Origin: JBBDJB01 sp040880125 | Lineage (GTDB): Bacteria; Planctomycetota; Planctomycetia; Pirellulales; JBBDJB01 | Assembly: GCA_040880125.1 (NCBI GenBank) | Contig: JBBDJB010000010.1 | Coordinates: 1 to 47,744 of the forward strand | DNA length: 47,744 nucleotides | Direction: 5' to 3' | Part shown: positions 26,168 to 35,716 of the stretch, piece by piece | Position numbering within the stretch: position 1 is the stretch's first letter | How the letters are laid out: each line of letters opens with the position of its first letter | Position numbers and translations under genes: made by a program | Notes under the pieces: model-generated | Database searches by the model: none | Told to the model about the DNA's origin: nothing | The model's input: only the letters and a program-made list of their open reading frames with translations

Positions 26168-27769
26168 ATGAAACGCGTGATGTTCTCTCTGCTGGCCCTG
26201 GTGTGCATGGCCACCGGCGGCTGTGGCCGTAGTGAAGTCACGTCCTCGGCCCCCGAAGCGGAATCCCAACCGCCGATCGACCAATCGGCCCCGGCCAGCG
26301 AAGACTCTGCCGACCGAGAAACTGCCGACCAAGTTGCTGCCGACCAAGAAACGCCTGTCCAGCCCGGCCCGTCGACTGGCGAGCAATCAACCGATGCCCA
26401 ACAGGAAGGTGCTCCAGCCTCGGAAGAGGGCGACGCCGCGGCTGCCGCCAACCCTGATTCTACCGCAGGTTCAAGCGATGACAACTCTTCGGACGGCGCC
26501 GCCGCTGGCGATGCCGCCGATAGCGAAGCTAGTGCCGCGAATGACGATTCTGCCGCCGAAGGGGCCCCGCCGCAGAATGACGCAGTGCAGGCCGCCATCG
26601 CTCGCATTCAGGAGATCGGCGGCAACATCACATACGATGACAACCAAGGCGTCACCGCGGTCGATCTCTCCGAACTGCCGACCACCAATAAGGACCTGGA
26701 GCTGTTCACCGCGCTGGACGGACTGCGCGTGCTGAAGGTCTGGGGCGCCGAGATCAGCGACGAGGGCATCCCCTATCTCGTGCAGCTTCCCAACCTCATC
26801 GAGTTGGAGTTGATCAACACCGAAGTCACCGATGAAGGCATCGCCAAGTTGAGCGAAGCCAAGCAGCTTCGCAATCTGAACCTGCGGCGGAGCACCTACC
26901 TGACCGATGAAGGCATGGCGCATCTGAAGGACCTGCCGGACCTGCAATACCTGCACCTCTTGTACAACAACATCGGCGACGAGGGCCTGGCTCATCTGCA
27001 GGACATGACGAAGCTGCGGCTGCTCGATCTGCGGGGCTGTATGCAGGTCACCAACACCGGCGTCGAGCACCTTTCCGGCTTGGAAAACCTGCGCAGTCTC
27101 ATGTTCCGCTCCTACGCGGTGGGCGACGAAGGGCTGGAGCACCTCAAGTCGCTTAAAGAGCTGACCACGCTGTCGCTCGAGGATTCCCTGGTCACCGACG
27201 CCGGCCTGCAGCACCTCAAGGAGCTGCCCAAGCTCAACGAGCTGTACCTGTTCCGCTGCAGCAGTGTTACTGACGAGGGCATCGCCGCACTGGCCGGCAT
27301 GACGCAGATGCGGCGGCTCTCGCTCCGCGACATCGCCCTGGGCGACGAGGCCATGAAGCACCTGGCCGGCATGGAGAACTTGGAGATCCTCGACCTGAGC
27401 GAGACAGTCGTCGGCGACGCGGGCCTGGCCCACGTGGGCAAGCTGCCCAAGCTGCGGTGGCTCAACCTGTGGCACACCCGGATCACCAACGATGGGCTGG
27501 CGCATCTGTCCGGCGCGGAGAACCTCGCCTGGCTGAGCCTGCAGGATACGGCCATCGACGACGCGGGCCTGGCGCACCTGGCGAAGCTGCCGAGGCTGGC
27601 GACGCTCAACCTCTCGCAGACCACCATCACCGACGAGGGCGCGCAGCAGTTGGCCGAGTTCCCGTGGCTCACGGAGCTGGATATCAGCCTGACGAGGATC
27701 TCGCCCAAGGGTGCGGGTACGCTCCGCGAAGCGAAGCCGGACTTGAAGCTGGGGTACGGCGCGGGCTAA
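26168..27769 (+). CDS. Leucine-rich-repeat lipoprotein
   Basis: A 533-residue exported lipoprotein: MKRVMFSLLALVCMATGGC with the lipidation cysteine at residue 19. A low-complexity acidic, Asp/Ala/Ser/Gln-rich linker follows to about residue 135. About fifteen leucine-rich repeats of roughly 24 residues come next (type: DEGLAHLQDMTKLRLLDLRG; DAGLQHLKELPKLNELYLFR), of the bacterial RNI-like form with D(E/A)G at the turn. The linker would lift the repeat solenoid from the membrane for binding. ATG 26168 is preferred because an exported start needs it; the frame is open to 26078. Confidence 0.9.
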   Translation: MKRVMFSLLALVCMATGGCGRSEVTSSAPEAESQPPIDQSAPASEDSADRETADQVAADQETPVQPGPSTGEQSTDAQQEGAPASEEGDAAAAANPDSTAGSSDDNSSDGAAAGDAADSEASAANDDSAAEGAPPQNDAVQAAIARIQEIGGNITYDDNQGVTAVDLSELPTTNKDLELFTALDGLRVLKVWGAEISDEGIPYLVQLPNLIELELINTEVTDEGIAKLSEAKQLRNLNLRRSTYLTDEGMAHLKDLPDLQYLHLLYNNIGDEGLAHLQDMTKLRLLDLRGCMQVTNTGVEHLSGLENLRSLMFRSYAVGDEGLEHLKSLKELTTLSLEDSLVTDAGLQHLKELPKLNELYLFRCSSVTDEGIAALAGMTQMRRLSLRDIALGDEAMKHLAGMENLEILDLSETVVGDAGLAHVGKLPKLRWLNLWHTRITNDGLAHLSGAENLAWLSLQDTAIDDAGLAHLAKLPRLATLNLSQTTITDEGAQQLAEFPWLTELDISLTRISPKGAGTLREAKPDLKLGYGAG

Positions 27770-27775
27770 TCGTTC

Positions 27776-27870
27776 GTAGGGTCCGCCGTGCGGGCCACTC
27801 CCGTTGGTTAGCTGAATTCGTGAGAATTCAGCCTCGGGGGTGCCAGGACGGGCTTGTCCCGACGTGCCCG
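27776..27870. repeat. Three single or degenerate repeat copies
   Basis: Six bases after the LRR stop codon comes a lone family 1 copy (27776-27796). It is followed by a lone family 2 copy (27807-27832, stem CTGAATTC/GAATTCAG) and a degenerate hairpin starting GGGTGCCAGGACGGG (27837-27870), related to 39914-39939 and 47593-47620. Together they could act as a transcription end. Confidence 0.65.
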
Positions 27871-28579
27871 GCAGCGCCTCGTTGTGCCCGTTGTGAGGCC
27901 GGTTCTCAACCACGACTCTCAACCGCGACCGCACGACGTAATCGTCGCCGCGTCGCCCCAATGCGCTGGCTCGGTTGCGGCTGTAGAAAATACCAAAAAA
28001 CAGGTTGCTTTTTCGGGGGTCGCCCGGTATAATCGTTCGGTTGGCAAGTGGACGAATCCGCGCGAAGACGGCGTGTAATATGGTGTTTTCGCCCCACGGC
28101 CGGTTTTTGGCCGCCGGCCGCCGGCCAGGCAAGCCGGTGTTTTTACATCTATAAATGGAGCACGTTCCGACGGAGGTGTCTGCCGCAGATAAGCGGACTT
28201 TATCAACACAGCAGAAAACCGGCCGTTGCAAAAAGGTGCCAGTTCATGCGACTGGCGCTGTGTAGGGAGGCTGCCTTTTTCAACAAACGTGGGGCCCCCC
28301 CTTAAGCGCGCGTTGCGAAAGGCGGCCGGCTCAAGTCAGGAAGATCTGTGCCTGCTATTGTGGGCGAGCTGGAAAGGGGACTGGCTCCGTGCACGAAAAA
28401 CGAGATGCATTGGACGGCCGTGGCGTCGCGGTGCCTGTCCCCTTTCCAGCGGCGCGGCGGGATGCACGCAGCCCCCGCACTGGACGCAACCGAAATGCCC
28501 CTGACACAGGCACCTCGCGTGGCTCGGAGCCGGTCCACTTTTCTACCCGCTTCACTTCAAGAGCTCTGCGACAATAGTC
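27871..28579. other. Gene-free region upstream of the hemDE fusion
   Basis: No convincing gene is seen. The segment 28095-28135 is a run of GGCCGCC/GGCCGG repeats with hairpin potential, and 28369-28449 is a short inverted-end element. The promoter of hemDE should lie in the last 100 bases. Confidence 0.45.
28369..28449. repeat. 81-bp element with 17-bp inverted ends (GGGAC-GGC family)
   Basis: The left end is CTGGAAAGGGGACTGGC and the right end is its inverse with a single mismatch (A for T in GACAGGC). The interior (about 47 bp) is not coding. It is the cleanest copy of this family in the window. Confidence 0.75.
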
Positions 28580-30508
28580 ATGACCACCACCGCCGCCAAC
28601 TTTGCCGGTCTGCACGTCGCGGCCCTGGAGAGCCGCCACGCGGATGACATGGCCCGGCTCATCGAGCGGCTGGGCGGTGTGCCGCACGTCAGCCCTTCCA
28701 TGCGCGAAGTGCCGCTCGCGAATAACCGCCCGGCGGTCGAGTTCGCCAACCGGTTGATGACCGGCCAGGTCGACGTGGTGATCTTCATGACCGGAGTCGG
28801 CGTGCGGCACCTAGCCGATCAACTTCGCCGGCAGGTCGACTTCGACCGATTTCTCGCCTCGCTCGCCGACATCACCACCATCGTCCGCGGGCCGAAGCCC
28901 GTCGCCGCGCTGCACGAGCTGGGTCTGAAGCCGAGCTTGCGCGTGCCCGAGCCCAACACCTGGCGCGAAGTGCTCCAGACGATCGACGCGCACCTCTCCC
29001 TGGCCAACCAGGTCGTGGGCTTGCAGGAGTACGGCGTGCCGAATCCCAGCCTGGTGGCCGGGCTGGAGGCCCGCGGCGCGGAAGTGCTCAACCTGAAGGT
29101 CTATGACTGGGACTTGCCCGAGGACACCGAGCCGCTCGCCGGCAACGTCCGCGCGATGGTCGCCGGCGAGATCGACGTGGCCCTGTTCACTTCGGCCACG
29201 CAGGTGGCCCACTTGTTGGAGATGGCCCGGCGGCTCGATCTGGAAGACGCGCTGCAGGCCGCGCTGCGGCGGATGGTCATCGCCTCGATCGGCCCCACCA
29301 CGACCGAAGCCCTGCGCGACTCCGGCATCCCTGTCGATCTGGCCCCTTCGCACCCCAAGATGGGCCACCTCGTCAACGAGACGGCCGCGCAGGCCGCCGA
29401 CACCTTGCGGCGCAAGCGCGAGGTCGCCCGGGTGATCGAGCCGGGAAGTTCAGTGCCGGTCGATACGTCGGCCCCGTACCACAACAGTCTCTTCCTCCGG
29501 GCGTGCCGTCAGGAAGCCGTCGAGCGCACGCCGATCTGGCTGATGCGTCAGGCCGGCCGCTACATGGCCGAGTATCGCAAGATCCGCCAGTCGATGTCCT
29601 TTCTGGAGCTGTGCAAAAACCCGCAGCTCTGTTCGCAGGTGATGGTCGAGGCGGTCGAGCGGCTCGGCGTTGACGCGGCCATCGTGTTTTCCGATCTGCT
29701 GCCGATCCTCGAGCCGATGGGCATGGAGCTGCGCTTTCAGCAAGGCGACGGCCCGATCATCGACAACCCGCTGCGAGAAGCCGGCGACATCGACCGCTTC
29801 CTGGAACTGGAGAGCGTCGACGCCTTGCACTTCGTGACCGAGGCCGTGCGTCAGACGCGGACCGATCTGCCCGAGGAGATCCCGCTGATCGGCTTTGCCG
29901 GAGCGCCGTTCACGCTGGCCAGCTACGCGATCGAAGGCGGCGCGAGCCGCAACTTCCTCTTCACCAAGACGCTCATGTACCGCGACCGCGGCGCCTGGGA
30001 TGCATTGATGGAGCGGCTCGCCCGGGCGGTGGCACTTTATCTCAACGCACAGATCGCCGCCGGCGCGCAGGCGGTGCAATTGTTCGACAGTTGGGTCGGC
30101 TGTCTCGGGCCGGACGACTATCGCCGCTTCGTGTTGCCGCACGTGCGCTCGCTGATCGGCGCCCTCCGGCCGGGCGTGCCGGTGATCCATTTCGCCATCG
30201 GCAATCCGATGCTCCTGCCGCTATTGCGCGAGGCGGGCGGATCGGTGATCGGCGTCGACTGGCGCATCCGCCTCGACGACGCCTGGCAGAGCATCGGCTA
30301 CGACCGCGCGGTGCAGGGAAACCTCGATCCGCTCGTGCTGTTGGCGGACGAAGCGGAGATCCGCCGCCGCGCCGGGGAGGTGCTCGATCAAGCCGCGGGT
30401 CGGCCCGGCCACATTTTCAACCTCGGTCACGGCGTATTGCAGCAGACGCCGGTGGAAAGCGTCATCGCCCTGGTCCGCGCCGTTCAGGAACTGAGCAGCC
30501 GACCGTGA
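28580..30508 (+). CDS. hemDE: Fused uroporphyrinogen-III synthase / uroporphyrinogen decarboxylase
   Basis: A 642-residue fusion of two successive heme-pathway enzymes. Residues 1 to about 275 are HemD-like: VVIFMTGVGVRHLADQL, LQEYGVPNPSLVAGLEARGAEV and the conserved IASIGPTTTEALRDSGI. Residues from about 300 to the end are HemE: TPIWLMRQAGRYMAEYRKI, FAGAPFTLASYAIEGG, and the C-terminal FNLGHGVLQQTPVE. HemD closes hydroxymethylbilane to uroporphyrinogen III, the substrate of HemE. Both halves look intact, so substrate hand-over within one protein is plausible. It is convergent with the LOG gene; only 16 bp separate the stops. Confidence 0.93.
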   Translation: MTTTAANFAGLHVAALESRHADDMARLIERLGGVPHVSPSMREVPLANNRPAVEFANRLMTGQVDVVIFMTGVGVRHLADQLRRQVDFDRFLASLADITTIVRGPKPVAALHELGLKPSLRVPEPNTWREVLQTIDAHLSLANQVVGLQEYGVPNPSLVAGLEARGAEVLNLKVYDWDLPEDTEPLAGNVRAMVAGEIDVALFTSATQVAHLLEMARRLDLEDALQAALRRMVIASIGPTTTEALRDSGIPVDLAPSHPKMGHLVNETAAQAADTLRRKREVARVIEPGSSVPVDTSAPYHNSLFLRACRQEAVERTPIWLMRQAGRYMAEYRKIRQSMSFLELCKNPQLCSQVMVEAVERLGVDAAIVFSDLLPILEPMGMELRFQQGDGPIIDNPLREAGDIDRFLELESVDALHFVTEAVRQTRTDLPEEIPLIGFAGAPFTLASYAIEGGASRNFLFTKTLMYRDRGAWDALMERLARAVALYLNAQIAAGAQAVQLFDSWVGCLGPDDYRRFVLPHVRSLIGALRPGVPVIHFAIGNPMLLPLLREAGGSVIGVDWRIRLDDAWQSIGYDRAVQGNLDPLVLLADEAEIRRRAGEVLDQAAGRPGHIFNLGHGVLQQTPVESVIALVRAVQELSSRP

Positions 30509-30524
30509 ATAGGAGGAGAATTTA

Positions 30525-31577
30525 CTACGTCCGCGCACCCGGCGGCGGCACGTCTGCCGCGACGCTGCCGCGATTGATCGCGTCGATCAACTGGCGGAGC
30601 CGCCCGAGACTGCGGCGATTGAACCGGAACGTCAAGCGAGACAGATGCGCGAGCGTCGGCTCGTCCTTCTCGTCCTTCAGCGGACCCTGCTGCGTGAATT
30701 CGCCTTCGGTGAGAATGTCGACAAACTCTTCGTTGATGTCGTTGAGCAAACTCGGGTGCAGCGCTTCCTGCAATCGCAAGACAAGCTGATGCCGCACGTA
30801 ACGCATGCTGTGATATACGCGAAAGAAGTTGAGGATCTCGGCGAGCACCTCTTCGCAATCGTCGGTCAGCTTGTAGAGCGAGAGATCCTCCGGCGAGATC
30901 ATCTTCTGCTTCAGCAGCGTGTTGACGATGAACTCGTGCCACTGCTGCCAGTAGTTGCCGCCGGGCTCGTCGAGAAAAATCACCGGGACCATGTCCCGCT
31001 TGCCGGTTTGCAGCAGCGTGAGAACCTCCATGCCCTCGTCGAGCGTGCCGAAACCGCCCGGCAGACACACGACCGCGTCGCACTCCTTCACGAACATCAG
31101 CTTGCGGGTGAAGAAGTACTTCATGTTCACCAGCTTGCGGTCGCCGGCGATGACGGGATTGGCCGTTTGCTCGAAGGGGAGCATGATGTTCAGCCCCATC
31201 GAGTTGTCGCGGCCGGCTCCCACGTGGCCCGCTTCCATGATGCCGCTGGCGGCGCCGGTCACCACGAGCCAGTTGTTCTCGGCCATGCGGCGGCCCAACT
31301 GCACCGCCTGTTTGTAGGCCGGATGATCGGGCAAAGTACGGGCCGATCCGAAAATCGTCACCTTCCGCTTCGAGCGGTAGGGCGTAAAGACCTTAAACGC
31401 GTATCGCAGCTCCCGCAGCGCGCGGCTGAGAATCTTCAGATCGCCGCGCGACGTCTGATCCGTCTCCAGCTTGTCGGCCGATTCCTTGATCTTCCCGATC
31501 AGATCGGCGATGCGTCGCCGGTCGTAGGGCTGATCGGGGTCCGGGATGGGGATATTGTCGCTGGTCGTTTCACTCAC
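30525..31577 (-). CDS. LOG-family (TIGR00730-like) protein
   Basis: A 350-residue Rossmann-fold protein of the LOG family, once called lysine decarboxylases; members are nucleoside-5'-monophosphate phosphoribohydrolases. The family motif PGGFGTLDEGME is at residues 173-184, and VTIFGSARTLPDHPAY and VTGAASGIMEAGHVGAG match the fold. The protein has about 70 extra residues at the N-terminus and a long C-terminal helical extension (from about 225), so it belongs to a larger subgroup. The start is a GTG at 31577 with GAGGAA upstream. Confidence 0.88.
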   Translation of the reverse strand: MSETTSDNIPIPDPDQPYDRRRIADLIGKIKESADKLETDQTSRGDLKILSRALRELRYAFKVFTPYRSKRKVTIFGSARTLPDHPAYKQAVQLGRRMAENNWLVVTGAASGIMEAGHVGAGRDNSMGLNIMLPFEQTANPVIAGDRKLVNMKYFFTRKLMFVKECDAVVCLPGGFGTLDEGMEVLTLLQTGKRDMVPVIFLDEPGGNYWQQWHEFIVNTLLKQKMISPEDLSLYKLTDDCEEVLAEILNFFRVYHSMRYVRHQLVLRLQEALHPSLLNDINEEFVDILTEGEFTQQGPLKDEKDEPTLAHLSRLTFRFNRRSLGRLRQLIDAINRGSVAADVPPPGART

Positions 31578-32030
31578 GCACGTTCCTCGCTTCCACCTCC
31601 ACGGAGAATTACCGCGGCGGACACCGCCTCCAACCGCCGTTCTGTCCCCCCTGGTTGGAGAGTTGCGACGGGCCGCAAGTCCTTGGGAGATTATACCTTA
31701 CATTCGCCGGGTGGAAAAACGCGACTTTGCCGTCGCCGGGACTCCCACCGCCGGAGAACGTGGCAAAAGGCGGTCGGCGCAAAAAAACAGCCCGTCGCCG
31801 CTTGCGCGGCCGGGCTGCTGCCATCCTCGCTCCGTCAAGATATCTGTGTTCAGGCAGCGGCGCGCGCGGCATGGGCAGCTTGCACCGGTCGTCCCGCATC
31901 GTGCCGATGGGAGACGCCGCCGACTCCCGTAGCTCGCGCTCGTGAGAGTCAGCCAAACCAGGAGCGAACTGAATTCTCACGAATTCAGCGACCACTCCGC
32001 GGCGCACGCTATGCGACGCTTGTCACAGCA
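31578..32030. other. Intergenic region with one inverted REP pair
   Basis: No gene is supported. From 31730 to 31830 there is a GC-rich stretch containing an A-run. The only clear structure is the family 2 repeat pair at 31929-31992. Confidence 0.5.
31929..31992. repeat. Inverted pair of GTAG-type REP (family 2)
   Basis: The left copy is degenerate (GTAGCTCGCGCTCGTGAGAG, 31929-31952) and the right inverse copy is good (CTGAATTCTCACGAATTCAG, 31969-31988, followed by CGAC). Confidence 0.75.
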
Positions 32031-32276
32031 CTAGGCGGACGGCCGGCGGAAATGCTGGTATGCCAGCAGAACCTCGTACAGGTCCGTCGAGACCGTGATC
32101 TGGTCGTCTTCGAAGTCCCGCAGCCACGTCCGCTCGCTACGAACGGCGTCGGCCAGCAGCGGCAACACATCGCTGACCGAAACAGTGACGCAGTGCCCGC
32201 CGCTGCCCGCCTGGGTCAACGTGGCACAAGATTCCCTCTCCGGTCCCTGGTAGAGTCGCAAATGGCGTCGTGCCAT
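32031..32276 (-). CDS. Small conserved protein of unknown function
   Basis: An 81-residue protein starting MARRHLRLYQGP, with a central SVSDVLPLLADAVRSERTWLRDFEDDQI and an ending YEVLLAYQHFRRP. It is soluble and slightly acidic. AAGGA stands 11 bases before ATG 32276, and codon pattern and composition agree with its neighbours. I believe it belongs to a planctomycete-specific family but cannot name a function. Confidence 0.65.
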   Translation of the reverse strand: MARRHLRLYQGPERESCATLTQAGSGGHCVTVSVSDVLPLLADAVRSERTWLRDFEDDQITVSTDLYEVLLAYQHFRRPSA

Positions 32277-32712
32277 GTTCGTCGTCCTTGCGTTGGAACT
32301 CCCTACGAGACACAGACGTTCCTGTCTGTGCCAATTCCCCCATCATCACCTGGGCTGCCGCGCACTGCTAACATCGCCAGCACGGAACCGCTGGACGAGC
32401 CAGCAGTGGTATCCGGGTTAAACCAGTCAACGCACCCGCGCGCCGCTATCGTCGGCATAACCGGACATCTATCCGCTAGTATCGGCAGGCCGAGTCGTGC
32501 GGGTTTGAACTATTCGTCACGAAGTTCTCTTTTTTCCAACGGCCGTATCCAGCACGGTTATCTCGGGAGCGATCGCGATGCGAAGCGGACGCCGCGTCCA
32601 CCGAGTCGTAGCTTGACAGGACCGCCAATTGCCCATAGATTGCCGTGCTAGCAACTCAAGACCAGCAAACTCTTTACGCAAGGCTGCGGCGCCGAATCAG
32701 GCACGTGGTGTT
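32277..32712. other. Intergenic region with single repeat copies
   Basis: No gene is supported. It contains one CACAGACG/CTGTCTGTG hairpin (32311-32330) and one degenerate hairpin CACGGAACCGCTGGACGAGC (32381-32410). The tex promoter should lie towards the right end. Confidence 0.5.
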
Positions 32713-35181
32713 ATGGGCAGCGCAGTGAAGGTTGATCTTGCGCGGGTGGCCAAGACCGTCGGTCTCTCGCTGGCGCAGGTGGAAAGCACCGTCGAGCTTC
32801 TCGACTCGGGCAACACGGTGCCGTTCATTACCCGCTACCGCCGCGACCACACCGGTGGCCTGGACGAAGAGCAAATTCGCCACATTCAGTCCAGTCTTCT
32901 CAAGCTGCGCCAGCTCGAAGAGCGCAAGGCGACGATCCTCCGCTCGATCCAGTCGCAGGGCAAACTGACCGACGAGCTCGCCCGGCAGATCGACTTGGCC
33001 GCCAGTACCAAGCGGTTGGAAGATCTTTACCTGCCGTATCGCCCCAAAAAACAGACTCTGGCGACCGCCGCCCGGCAGCGCGGCCTGGAGCCGCTTGCCC
33101 GGGAAATTCTGCTGGCCGCGCCGAGCTGCGCCGATCTGGACGCCCGAGCGCAGGAATTCGTCGACACCGATCGGGACGTCGCCACGGCGGCCGACGCGCT
33201 GCTGGGCGCGGGGCACATCCTCGCCGAGCAGTTCAGCGAACGGGCCGACGTGCGACAGCGCGTGCGGCGCATCTTTCGCGATACCGGCGCGCTGGTCACC
33301 GCGCGGGCCGAGGGCGCGGACGAGAAGCTCACCAAGTCGTTCCACGATTACCTGGAGTTTCGCGAGCGGCTGGGGCGACTTCCACCGCACCGCGTGCTGG
33401 CGATTAATCGCGGCGAGCGCGCCAAGGCGCTGCGCGTGCGGATCGATGCCGACCAGGCGGCCATGCAGCGCGAGGCGGAGTTGCTGTTGGTGCCCGTCGA
33501 CCATCCGCAGGCGGATTTCCTGCGCGGCTGCGTGACCGACGCGCTCACGCGACTGATCGTGCCCAGCCTGGAGCGCGAAGTGCGGCGCGAAATGACCGAC
33601 AACGCCGAATCGCACGCGGTGGAGGTTTTCGCCTGCAACCTTCGTAATCTGCTCTTGCAGCCGCCGCTGCGGGGCAAGCGCGTGCTGGCGGTCGACCCCG
33701 GCTTCAAGAGCGGCTGCAAGCTGGCGGCGCTGGACGAGTTCGGCAGCGTGCTGACCGTGGCGGTGGTGTCGATCATCGGTTCGGACGAGCGCAAGGCACA
33801 AGCGAGGGAGACGCTCACCAATCTGATCACCGAACACCGCCTGTCGGTGATCGCCGTCGGCAATGGCACCGCCTGCCGCGAGACCGAGGAGCTGGTGGCC
33901 GAGCTGATCAGCGGACCGCTCGCAGGGCAGGAGGTCGCCTATGTGGTGGTCAACGAAGCCGGCGCCAGTGTCTACTCGACCAGTCCCGTCGGCCGCGAGG
34001 AGTTCCCGCAGTACGATGCCATGCAGCGCAGCGCCATCTCCATCGGCCGCCGGCTGCAGGATCCGCTAAGCGAGCTGGTGAAGATCGATCCGGCCAGCAT
34101 CGGTGTCGGTCTGTATCAACATGATGCCAAGGCCAAGCACCTGCGCAGTTCGCTGGACGACGTCGTGCAATCGTGTGTGAGCTTCGTGGGCGTGGACGTG
34201 AACACCGCCAGCCCTGCGCTGTTGCGCTATGTCTCCGGATTGAACCAGCTCACCGCGCGGCGCCTGTACGAGCACCGCGCCCAGCACGGCCCGTTTCGTT
34301 CGCGGGAGCAACTTCGCAAGGTGGTGGGCCTGGGCGAAGCGACATTCATTCAGGCCGCCGGATTCTTGAAGATCGCCGACGGTGAGAATCCGCTCGATAC
34401 CACGTGGATTCATCCGGAAAGCTACGCCGTCGCCCGCAGCATCCTGGACCGTTTCCAGGTGCCTCCGCAGGAATTGACCACCAAGACCGCCGGCGAGCGA
34501 ATCCGCAACGAAGCCGCCAAGGTCGATTCGGCCGCGCTGGCCGAAGAGCTCCAGGTCGGCCGGCTGCTGGTGGACGACGTGATCAGCGCGCTGGCCCGGC
34601 CCGGCCGCGATCCGCGGGAAGGGCTGCCCGCCCCCGTCTTCCGCAAGGACGTGGTCAAGCTGGAAGATCTCACCGAGGGCATGGAGCTGGAAGGCTCCGT
34701 GCTGAACGTCGTCGACTTCGGCGCGTTTGTCGACATCGGGCTGAGCGACAGCGGGCTGGTGCACGTCAGCCAGTTGGCCGACCGCTACGTCCGTGATCCG
34801 CACGAGGTGGTTTCCGTAGGCGACCGCGTGAAGGTGTGGGTGACCGCGATCGACAAGAGCCGCCGCCGCGTGTCGCTCACGATGATCAAGCCGGGCACCG
34901 AGCGGCAGCACCCGCCGCGGCATGGCAAGGGGGCCGCCAAAGCGGGTGGCGAAGCGAAAGACGCGCCCGCCGCGCGCCGTCCGCAGCGGAGGCCGAAGAA
35001 GGGTCGCCGCGATAAGCCACGTCCGGCCCGGGCTACCGTCCGCAAGAATGCGCCGCCCGCGGTCCCGATCACCAAGGAGATGGAAGAGGGCAGCGAGCCG
35101 ATGCGTACCTTCGGCGACCTTTTGCAGTATCATCAAAAGAAGGCCGATACGCCGGAAGAACAGCAAAGCAAGCAGATATAG
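32713..35181 (+). CDS. tex: Tex-family RNA-binding transcriptional accessory protein
   Basis: An 822-residue protein of the Tex family, which binds RNA and associates with transcription. The N-terminal helical part includes TVPFITRYRRDHTGGLDEEQ and DLYLPYRPKKQT. The YqgF/RNase H-like domain has VLAVDPGFKSGCKLAALDE and VIAVGNGTACRETEEL. HhH motifs follow (LNQLTARRLYEHRAQ; LRKVVGLGEATF), then a C-terminal S1 domain (GSVLNVVDFGAFVDIGLSD). The tail beyond the S1 domain is a long Arg/Lys/Pro/Ala-rich extension. ATG 32713 is preferred over the open frame upstream to 32629. Confidence 0.94.
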   Translation: MGSAVKVDLARVAKTVGLSLAQVESTVELLDSGNTVPFITRYRRDHTGGLDEEQIRHIQSSLLKLRQLEERKATILRSIQSQGKLTDELARQIDLAASTKRLEDLYLPYRPKKQTLATAARQRGLEPLAREILLAAPSCADLDARAQEFVDTDRDVATAADALLGAGHILAEQFSERADVRQRVRRIFRDTGALVTARAEGADEKLTKSFHDYLEFRERLGRLPPHRVLAINRGERAKALRVRIDADQAAMQREAELLLVPVDHPQADFLRGCVTDALTRLIVPSLEREVRREMTDNAESHAVEVFACNLRNLLLQPPLRGKRVLAVDPGFKSGCKLAALDEFGSVLTVAVVSIIGSDERKAQARETLTNLITEHRLSVIAVGNGTACRETEELVAELISGPLAGQEVAYVVVNEAGASVYSTSPVGREEFPQYDAMQRSAISIGRRLQDPLSELVKIDPASIGVGLYQHDAKAKHLRSSLDDVVQSCVSFVGVDVNTASPALLRYVSGLNQLTARRLYEHRAQHGPFRSREQLRKVVGLGEATFIQAAGFLKIADGENPLDTTWIHPESYAVARSILDRFQVPPQELTTKTAGERIRNEAAKVDSAALAEELQVGRLLVDDVISALARPGRDPREGLPAPVFRKDVVKLEDLTEGMELEGSVLNVVDFGAFVDIGLSDSGLVHVSQLADRYVRDPHEVVSVGDRVKVWVTAIDKSRRRVSLTMIKPGTERQHPPRHGKGAAKAGGEAKDAPAARRPQRRPKKGRRDKPRPARATVRKNAPPAVPITKEMEEGSEPMRTFGDLLQYHQKKADTPEEQQSKQI

Positions 35182-35185
35182 CGAT

Positions 35186-35671
35186 ATGGACTTCAAGCAG
35201 CGGCTTCAGAAGGCGACCCAGCGAGGTCAGCAGATGCGCGATCAGCGGCGCAGCGAGGAGACCGCCAAGGCCCTCAGCGAAGAAGAGTGCCGACGGATGC
35301 ACACCTCGTTGCGGCTGGAGTTGAACGAGCACATCGAAGCCTGCCTGCGGCAGCTCGCGGACAACTTTCCCGGCTTTCAGCTCCAGACGGTCGTCAAGGA
35401 TCGCGGCTGGGGCGCCGCGGTCAACCGCGACGACGTCGCCTTCGGCAGCGGGTCCGGCCGGCAAAACGTTTTCAGCCGCCTGGAGATCGTAGTGCGGTCG
35501 TTCAATGAGTTCCACGTTCTGGAATTGGCGACCAAGGGAACCGTCCGCAACAAGGAGTTCCTCACGCGCAACCACTTCGAGCATCTCGAAGAAGCCGACA
35601 TGGACAGCTTCAAGGAGATGGTCGACCTCTGGACGCTGGAGTTCGCCGAGCAGTATGCCGCGGCGAGTTGA
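35186..35671 (+). CDS. Conserved protein of unknown function downstream of tex
   Basis: A 161-residue soluble protein. The N-terminal third is a highly charged helix (FKQRLQKATQRGQQMRDQRR), the rest mixed alpha/beta (GFQLQTVVKDRGWGAAVNRD; RLEIVVRSFNEFHVLELATK). The ATG is only five bases after the tex stop codon, so the two genes are almost certainly co-transcribed and perhaps translationally coupled. No known family is recognised; the C-terminus EFAEQYAAAS is not special. Confidence 0.75.
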   Translation: MDFKQRLQKATQRGQQMRDQRRSEETAKALSEEECRRMHTSLRLELNEHIEACLRQLADNFPGFQLQTVVKDRGWGAAVNRDDVAFGSGSGRQNVFSRLEIVVRSFNEFHVLELATKGTVRNKEFLTRNHFEHLEEADMDSFKEMVDLWTLEFAEQYAAAS

Positions 35672-35708
35672 TCCTACAGCGCTGAGTGCGCGACCTTGCG
35701 CTGTAGGA
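35672..35708. repeat. TCCTACAGCGC inverted repeat hairpin
   Basis: TCCTACAGCGC (35672-35682) is followed 15 bp later by its exact inverse GCGCTGTAGGA (35698-35708). It starts at the stop codon of the tex partner gene, so it can act as the operon's end, though it lacks a T tract. The same arm sequence encloses the composite repeat at 44400-44638. Confidence 0.8.
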
Positions 35709-35716
35709 GGAAGCGG

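Noticed and set aside
28369..28449. Riboswitch or leader upstream of hemDE
   Set aside because: The hairpin belongs to a dispersed inverted-end family found elsewhere in the window, so a gene-specific riboswitch is unlikely.
30645..32651. Plus-strand open frame (668 codons) opposite the LOG gene and the small protein
   Set aside because: It crosses two supported minus-strand genes and several repeats, with no recognisable domain or ribosome binding site.
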